DNA of 64,000 bases, from contig NZ_AP019400.1 of assembly GCF_004295585.1 (NCBI RefSeq), positions 2,075,501-2,139,500 of the forward strand, read 5' to 3'. This document shows, piece by piece, positions 59,174-64,000 of this stretch; position 1 is the stretch's first letter, and the number at the start of each line of letters is the position of its first letter. The DNA comes from Cohnella abietis (GTDB taxonomy: Bacteria > Bacillota > Bacilli > Paenibacillales > Paenibacillaceae). The translations under genes were made by a program, and so were the position numbers. The notes under the pieces were generated by a model, which did not search any database, was not told where the DNA came from, and worked only from the letters and a program-made list of their open reading frames with translations.

Positions 59174-59743
59174 ATGTGGATCTATGAGAAAAAGCTGCAG
59201 TATCCTGTTAGAGTAAGCAAGTGCGATCCTCGTATGGCTCGTTATTTAGTGGAACAATACGGGGGAGCAGATGGTGAACTGTCGGCTGCTTTACGTTATC
59301 TGAATCAACGTTACACCATTCCTGACAAAGTAATAGGTCTTTTGACAGATATTGGAACAGAGGAGTTTGCCCACCTCGAGATGATTGCGACGATGATTTA
59401 TAAGCTGACTAAAGACGCGACACCGGAGCAGCTTGAGGTTGCTGGACTGGGGGCGAACTTTGTTAATCACGACGGCGCTATGTTCTATAATAATGCTTCT
59501 GGGGTACCTTGGACGGCTGCTTATATTGGAACCAAAGGCGATCCTATTGCCGATTTGTATGAAGACATAGCTGCGGAAGAGAAGGCCAGAGCTACTTATC
59601 AATGGCTTATTGATTACACGGATGACGTGGATCTCCAAGATAGTCTTAGATTTCTTAGAGAACGTGAAATCATACATTCCTTACGCTTCAAAGAAGCGGT
59701 GGAAATACTTAAGACAGACCGCGACCAGAAAAAGGTGTATTAA
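59174..59743 (+). CDS. cotJC: Spore coat manganese catalase CotJC
   Basis: A 189-residue protein with the ferritin-like four-helix bundle of manganese catalases (Glu in GTEEFAHLEM and AAEEKARATYQW). CotJC sits in the coat and may remove hydrogen peroxide. ATG 59174 behind AGGAGGCGAG. Full length. Confidence 0.9.
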   Translation: MWIYEKKLQYPVRVSKCDPRMARYLVEQYGGADGELSAALRYLNQRYTIPDKVIGLLTDIGTEEFAHLEMIATMIYKLTKDATPEQLEVAGLGANFVNHDGAMFYNNASGVPWTAAYIGTKGDPIADLYEDIAAEEKARATYQWLIDYTDDVDLQDSLRFLREREIIHSLRFKEAVEILKTDRDQKKVY

Positions 59744-59748
59744 GAGAA

Positions 59749-59789
59749 GCTAAAGGCAATCTCCATTTGCTCAGGGGATTGCCTTTAGC
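59749..59789 (+). terminator. Hairpin after cotJC
   Basis: GCTAAAGGCAATC (59749-59761) and GATTGCCTTTAGC (59777-59789) pair perfectly, with further CC/GG inside. No T-run follows. Confidence 0.65.
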
Positions 59790-59825
59790 GTACCCACGAT
59801 CCACAAACTCTTCCACCAGCTTGAA

Positions 59826-60428
59826 AAAAGTAACAATAGAAATAAGCATGCCCACCGTTAACTAACCCTGCCGTCCGCCTATAAAAAAGAACCAATAGAG
59901 AACTCCCCGTTCGCTAACACCCGCACCAGCCAGCAAAAAGAACCAATAGAGAACTCCCCGTTCACTAACACCCCCGCCAACCAGCAGAAAGTAACAATAG
60001 AGAACCCAGCGTTCACTAACGCCCCCGCCAGCCCGCAAAAAAGAATCAATAGAGAACTCCCCGTTCACTAACACCCCCGCCAGCCAGCAAAAAGTAACAA
60101 TAGAGAACCCAGCGTTCACTAACTCCCGCACCAGCCAGCAAAAAGAACCAATAGAGAACCCAGCGTTCACTAACACCCTCGCAAGCCAGCAAAAAGAACC
60201 AATAGAGAACCCAGCGTTCACTAACGCCCCCACCAGCCAGCAAAAAGAACCAATAGAGAACCCACCGTTCACTAACACCCCTGCCAGCCAGCAAAAAGTA
60301 ACAATAGAGAACCCAGCGTTCACTAACTCCCCCTACAGCTAGCAAAAAGAACCAATAGAGAACCCAGCGTTCACTAACTCCCCCGCCAGCCAGCAAAAAG
60401 TAACAATAGAGAACCCACCGTTCACTAG
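59826..60428 (-). repeat. 51-bp tandem repeat array B
   Basis: Twelve copies carry CGTTCACT (or CGTTAACT, CGTTCGCT) at 59856, 59908, 59959, 60010, 60062, 60113, 60164, 60215, 60266, 60317, 60368 and 60419; steps are 51 or 52 bases. Read leftward the unit has AGTGAACG-N3-GGTTC-N2-TATTG, the same core as array A in the other orientation. The rest of the unit differs (TTTTTGCTGGCTGG). Leftward frames with 17-residue repeats are side effects. The stretch 60430-60658 up to the beta-glucosidase holds no clear feature. Confidence 0.9.
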
Positions 60429-60658
60429 GTCCTCCACTAGTCTCCGCTTGAATATCGACAAGCTCGTCAAACCTCCCGTAAGGGTGGCGAAAGTCGGGAA
60501 AGTGGTAGTAAGAAGTCGTAATTCGAGCAGAGTCGTTCGCGTGAACGTCTTACAATGAAATTAGTCTCAATAGACAAGGAAAAGGCGGGGAAGGACAACC
60601 AGGTTCCGATGATGGTAGGTGCGCTGTTCTCAACAACAATTAAAAGGAGGACTAATAT

Positions 60659-62926
60659 ATGAAGGAAATAAGGGATATTAAGGCGCTGATTGCTCAAATG
60701 ACGCTGGAGGAGAAGGTGAGTCTGTGCTCGGGGTTGGATACGTGGCATACGCGAGGCATTGAAAGGCTAGGCATTCCATCTGTGATGGTGACGGATGGAC
60801 CGCATGGCTTGCGTAAGCAACGAGCATCTTCGGATCATCTCGGGCTATTCGACAGTGTGCCGTCAACTTGTTTTCCATCTGCGGCTGGTGTAGCAAGCTC
60901 ATGGAACCGACAGCTTATCCAGCGCATGGGCGAAGCGCTAGGCCGAGAGTGCCAGGCTGAAAACGTAGCCGTGCTGTTAGGTCCAGGGGCGAACATCAAG
61001 CGTTCCCCACTCTGCGGACGGAACTTTGAATATTTTTCTGAGGATCCATTTCTGTCATCAGAGATGGCGGCTAACCATATTATCGGCGTTCAGAGTCAAG
61101 GGGTAGGCACTTCACTAAAGCATTTCGCAGCGAACAACCAAGAGCATCGGCGTATGACATCCGACTCAATTGTAGACGAACGAACGCTACGTGAAATCTA
61201 TTTGGCATCCTTTGAGGGAGCGGTGAAGCAAGCTCAGCCATGGACGGTCATGTGTGCTTACAATAAAGTGAATGGCGAATTCGCATCAGAGAATGAGACG
61301 TTGCTGACGGATATTTTGAAAAATGAATGGGGTCATGAGGGCTTTGTCGTCTCAGATTGGGGCGCTGTGAACGATCGGGCAAAGGGACTTGCTGCGGGGC
61401 TTGAGCTAGAGATGCCTGCTAGCTACGGCGAGGGTGATAAGCAGATCATTGAAGCTGTACGAAGTGGTCAATTGGCAGAGAAGAAAATTGACGAAGCAGT
61501 CGAGCGGCTTCTGAGTGTCGTATTTAAGTCGGTAGACAGCCGACGTCCTGATATTGTATTCGATATCGAGGAGCATCATCAATTGGCTCGCGAGGTCGCA
61601 CGGGAAAGCATGGTGCTTTTGAAAAACCAAGACAACATCCTGCCACTGGCAAAGGGAGGCAAGATTGCGGTTATCGGAGCGATGGCTAAGGAGCCGCGCT
61701 ACCAGGGCAGTGGCAGCTCTCAGATTAAGCCTACTCGGCTTGAGGACATTAGCGAGGAACTCGCAAAATCAGCCGGCGAGGGTGCTGAGCTACTTTACGC
61801 AAAGGGGTACAATTTGGACGCGGAGGAGTTAGACGCTGACCTGACCGCTGAGGCGGTGAGAGTTGCTTCAACTGCTAACGTTGTCGTGGTGTTCGCTGGA
61901 CTTCCGAAGCGATACGAGTCCGAGGGCTTCGACCGTCAGCATTTACGTATACCAGCAAATCAGGTTGCTCTTATTGAGGCAGTAGCTGCGGCACAGCCGA
62001 ATGTGGTTGTGGTGCTGAGCAACGGCGCACCAGTTGAGATGCCGTGGTTGAGCAGTATAAAGGGCGTACTAGAAGCGTACTTGGGAGGTCAAGCTCTTGG
62101 CGGGGCCATTGCCGATCTACTGTTTGGCGATGCTAACCCTTCTGGGCGGCTTGCCGAGACATTCCCTGTGAAGTTAAGCGACAATCCCTCTTATTTGTCC
62201 TTTCCAGGTGAGGGGAATAAGGTCGAATATGGCGAAGGGATATTCGTCGGATACCGTTACTATGAGAAGAAGGGGCTGGCACCGCTGTTCCCGTTCGGTC
62301 ATGGGCTTAGCTATACGACCTTTAGCTATGCAGACCTAACTATAGACAAGAAGACATTGAAGGATACCGAATCACTGAAAGTATCAGTAAGAGTGACCAA
62401 TACAGGTCTGCGGGCAGGTTTAGAAGTCGTGCAGTTGTACGTTCGTGACGTGGAGAGCTCAGTTATTCGGCCAAATAAGGAATTGAAGGGCTTCGATAAG
62501 GTCGAGCTGGAGCCTGGTGAGTCCAAGACGGTAACATTCAAGCTGGATAAGCGTAGCTTTGCCTATTACGATGTCGAAGTTAGCGAATGGACTGTGGAGA
62601 CAGGGAATTTCGAGTTAATGCTCGGCCGTTCTTCACAGGATATCATCTTGTCCGAGACGGTGACTGTGCAGTCAACAGCAGTTCGCAAGACGGTGTTTCA
62701 CCGCAATTCGACTTTGTCTGAGGTGGGCAAGACCCCGTTAGGAAAAGTACTTGTTCAACAAATTCTTGCCAATCTGCCTTTTGCAGCTGCAATTGGCTCC
62801 GAGCATGAGGCTATGGTGAAGGCTTTCATGGAGCACATGCCGCTTCGCGGACTGCTTTCATTCAGTGGAGGCAAGTTCACGGAGATTAGTCTCGCAGCAA
62901 TGCTAAAGAAATTGAATGATGAGTAG
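60659..62926 (+). CDS. GH3 beta-glucosidase
   Basis: A 755-residue glycosidase. The N-terminal GH3 barrel has the nucleophile Asp233 in VSDWGAV. A second alpha/beta domain follows (KIAVIGAMA), with [20 protein letters not shown], then a fibronectin-III-like C-terminal part ([20 protein letters not shown]). No signal peptide, so it acts on imported glucosides inside. ATG 60659 behind AAAGGAGG. Full length. Confidence 0.9.
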   Translation: MKEIRDIKALIAQMTLEEKVSLCSGLDTWHTRGIERLGIPSVMVTDGPHGLRKQRASSDHLGLFDSVPSTCFPSAAGVASSWNRQLIQRMGEALGRECQAENVAVLLGPGANIKRSPLCGRNFEYFSEDPFLSSEMAANHIIGVQSQGVGTSLKHFAANNQEHRRMTSDSIVDERTLREIYLASFEGAVKQAQPWTVMCAYNKVNGEFASENETLLTDILKNEWGHEGFVVSDWGAVNDRAKGLAAGLELEMPASYGEGDKQIIEAVRSGQLAEKKIDEAVERLLSVVFKSVDSRRPDIVFDIEEHHQLAREVARESMVLLKNQDNILPLAKGGKIAVIGAMAKEPRYQGSGSSQIKPTRLEDISEELAKSAGEGAELLYAKGYNLDAEELDADLTAEAVRVASTANVVVVFAGLPKRYESEGFDRQHLRIPANQVALIEAVAAAQPNVVVVLSNGAPVEMPWLSSIKGVLEAYLGGQALGGAIADLLFGDANPSGRLAETFPVKLSDNPSYLSFPGEGNKVEYGEGIFVGYRYYEKKGLAPLFPFGHGLSYTTFSYADLTIDKKTLKDTESLKVSVRVTNTGLRAGLEVVQLYVRDVESSVIRPNKELKGFDKVELEPGESKTVTFKLDKRSFAYYDVEVSEWTVETGNFELMLGRSSQDIILSETVTVQSTAVRKTVFHRNSTLSEVGKTPLGKVLVQQILANLPFAAAIGSEHEAMVKAFMEHMPLRGLLSFSGGKFTEISLAAMLKKLNDE

Positions 62927-63068
62927 GGCTAACGATGAAGTCTCCAGTCTAGTTGTATTAACATTCGCGTCTTTATAGAGCAACTATGGAAGCTTCCACA
63001 ATTTAGATAGCGAACGAAAAAAAGTTGCATTTTCAGTATTCCGATTTTATCCATATTCTGAAAAAAAT

Positions 63069-63107
63069 AAATCCTTCCGGCGTATTGCTCGGGAGGATTT
63101 ATTTTTT
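63069..63107 (+). terminator. Terminator after beta-glucosidase
   Basis: AAATCCTTCCG (63069-63079) pairs with CGGGAGGATTT (63090-63100), one G-U pair, followed by ATTTTTT. Confidence 0.85.
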
Positions 63108-63147
63108 AAAACAAACTACTAAATATCCTTGATTGAAACAAAATAGG

Positions 63148-63173
63148 GGTAACTTTCCAGCGGATTATGCGTA
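63148..63173 (+). promoter_or_regulatory. Possible SigW promoter
   Basis: GGTAAC-N16-CGTA (63148-63173), followed by TTA, is close to the extracytoplasmic SigW pattern TGAAAC-N16-CGTA; the -35 has four of six matches. In Bacillus subtilis the nfeD-flotillin genes are SigW-controlled. Confidence 0.4.
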
Positions 63174-63218
63174 TTACTTAGAAGAACCATCATCCTTAAG
63201 GGAGGGGGGAGGGAAAGC

Positions 63219-63719
63219 TTGGAAACTGTATTGATCGTATTGTTCGGAATCGGAGTTGGTTACGCAATTATTTCGGCTGTTGTGGGAGATTTATTCGGCT
63301 TGGAAATGCATACGGGAGACCTACCGTTCTTATCTCCAACTATTATTGCGACCTTCTTAACGGTATTCGGCGGTGTCGGTTATATGCTGTTACATAATAC
63401 GAGTTGGTCCGCGCTTTCAGTGGCAGGCTTGTCGATGGTTGTAGCGCTCGGCGTCTCATCCCTAGTGCTTTTCCTAGTCGTTATTCCGCTTCATGCGGCA
63501 CAGAAAGGGACAGCGCTATCGGCTAAAGCAATGATTGGGCTTGAAGCTAAGGTGGTTACTTCCATTGAAGCGCTGCGACTTGGGGAGATCGTCTATGAGC
63601 AGGGGGGAACCCGACATAGCGCTCCTGCCAAAGCCATCGAGGATGCCGTAATCCCGCAAGGCACTCAGGTCAGAATTTTGGATGAAATGGCAGGAACCTT
63701 CGTGGTCGAGAAAGTCTAA
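63219..63719 (+). CDS. NfeD-like membrane protein (YuaF type)
   Basis: A 166-residue protein from TTG 63219 behind a Purine-rich GGAGGGGGGAGGG. Three membrane helices (VLIVLFGIGVGYAIISAVVG; LSMVVALGVSSLVLFLVVIP) and a C-terminal OB-type domain. NfeD proteins are partners of flotillins in membrane microdomains, and the flotillin gene follows at once. Confidence 0.8.
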   Translation: METVLIVLFGIGVGYAIISAVVGDLFGLEMHTGDLPFLSPTIIATFLTVFGGVGYMLLHNTSWSALSVAGLSMVVALGVSSLVLFLVVIPLHAAQKGTALSAKAMIGLEAKVVTSIEALRLGEIVYEQGGTRHSAPAKAIEDAVIPQGTQVRILDEMAGTFVVEKV

Positions 63720-63747
63720 TAGATTACACACAGAGAGGAAGATCATA

Positions 63748-64000
63748 TTGAACTTGGACTCAACGATCTATATCCCAGTAGGCATTGTAATTGTCGTTAT
63801 TTTACTGGTAATCGTATTTGCATCAAGATATCGCACGGTCAAAGCAGATGAGGCGATGATCGTGACAGGGGCACTAACTAAGGATGGTATGAAAATCGTC
63901 AAGGCAGGAGGAACATTTGTATGGCCTGTCGTGCAGAATGCATCCTTCCTAAGCCTTCAAGTACAGACGGTTGACGTACATACACCTGAAGTGTACACCG
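63748..64000 (+). CDS. Flotillin family protein, 5' part
   Basis: The frame is open from TTG 63748 (behind GAGAGGAAGA) to the window end. The first 84 residues have an N-terminal membrane anchor (YIPVGIVIVVILLVIVFASR), then KADEAMIVTGAL and the start of the SPFH domain (GGTFVWPVVQNASFLSLQVQ). The upstream NfeD gene confirms it. Flotillins scaffold membrane microdomains. Confidence 0.85.
   Translation, partial: MNLDSTIYIPVGIVIVVILLVIVFASRYRTVKADEAMIVTGALTKDGMKIVKAGGTFVWPVVQNASFLSLQVQTVDVHTPEVYT

Noticed and set aside
59862..60396. Leftward open frames with 17-residue aromatic repeats in array B
   Set aside because: Same cause as in array A; no ribosome site or promoter, and two overlapping frames show the same effect.

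Overview
The window comes from a low-to-mid GC Gram-positive endospore former, most likely a Paenibacillus or close relative. It carries cotJABC spore-coat genes, a YtvI-type sporulation membrane protein, uppP, a YfkAB-type radical SAM protein, an NfeD/flotillin pair, strong GGAGG ribosome sites and many TTG/GTG starts.

Region 1 (1 to about 34440) is most of a siphovirus-type prophage whose integrase end lies off the left edge. It starts with a repressor/Cro switch built around four helically phased operators. It then runs through small early genes (PAPS-reductase-like, AbrB-like, zinc-knuckle proteins), a recombination and replication block (AAA ATPase, Sak4-like annealing protein, DUF669 protein, helicase, primase-helicase, an iteron-type candidate origin, RusA, ArpU), terminase, portal, head, connector, tail (with a likely +1 frameshift between the two tail chaperone reading frames), LamG-bearing tail tip, fibres, XhlA/holin/endolysin. 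The right-end accessory segment holds a YqaE/Pmp3 protein, a gene behind a LexA-like box, and a second divergent switch driving tiny membrane proteins.

Region 2 (34478 to 50357) is chromosomal. It holds a 51-bp tandem repeat array, an NlpC/P60 lipoprotein, two HD-GYP proteins, an amino-sugar/tagatose operon (AgaS-like isomerase, DeoR regulator, ROK kinase, class II aldolase, PfkB kinase), a YunD-type 5'-nucleotidase, UppP, a YfkAB-like radical SAM protein, a CBS/CorC hemolysin-family protein and an AI-2E/YtvI-family protein.

Region 3 (50389 to 54062) is an accessory island. It opens with the 3' stub of a second endolysin, nearly the same as the 3' end of the intact one in region 1, and continues with small lipoproteins, two AT-rich secreted proteins and several strong hairpins.

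Region 4 (54094 to 64000) holds a leftward sulfonate operon (ssuD-C-A-B) with a promoter, a palindromic operator and a terminator in its leader; a 99-bp element present twice in tandem; cotJA-cotJB-cotJC, where CotJB has a long Asn/Arg/Glu/Asp repeat extension; a second 51-bp repeat array in the opposite orientation that shares anchor bases with the first; a GH3 beta-glucosidase; and an nfeD gene followed by the start of a flotillin gene behind a possible SigW promoter. All family names come from reading the translations by eye; no database search was possible.
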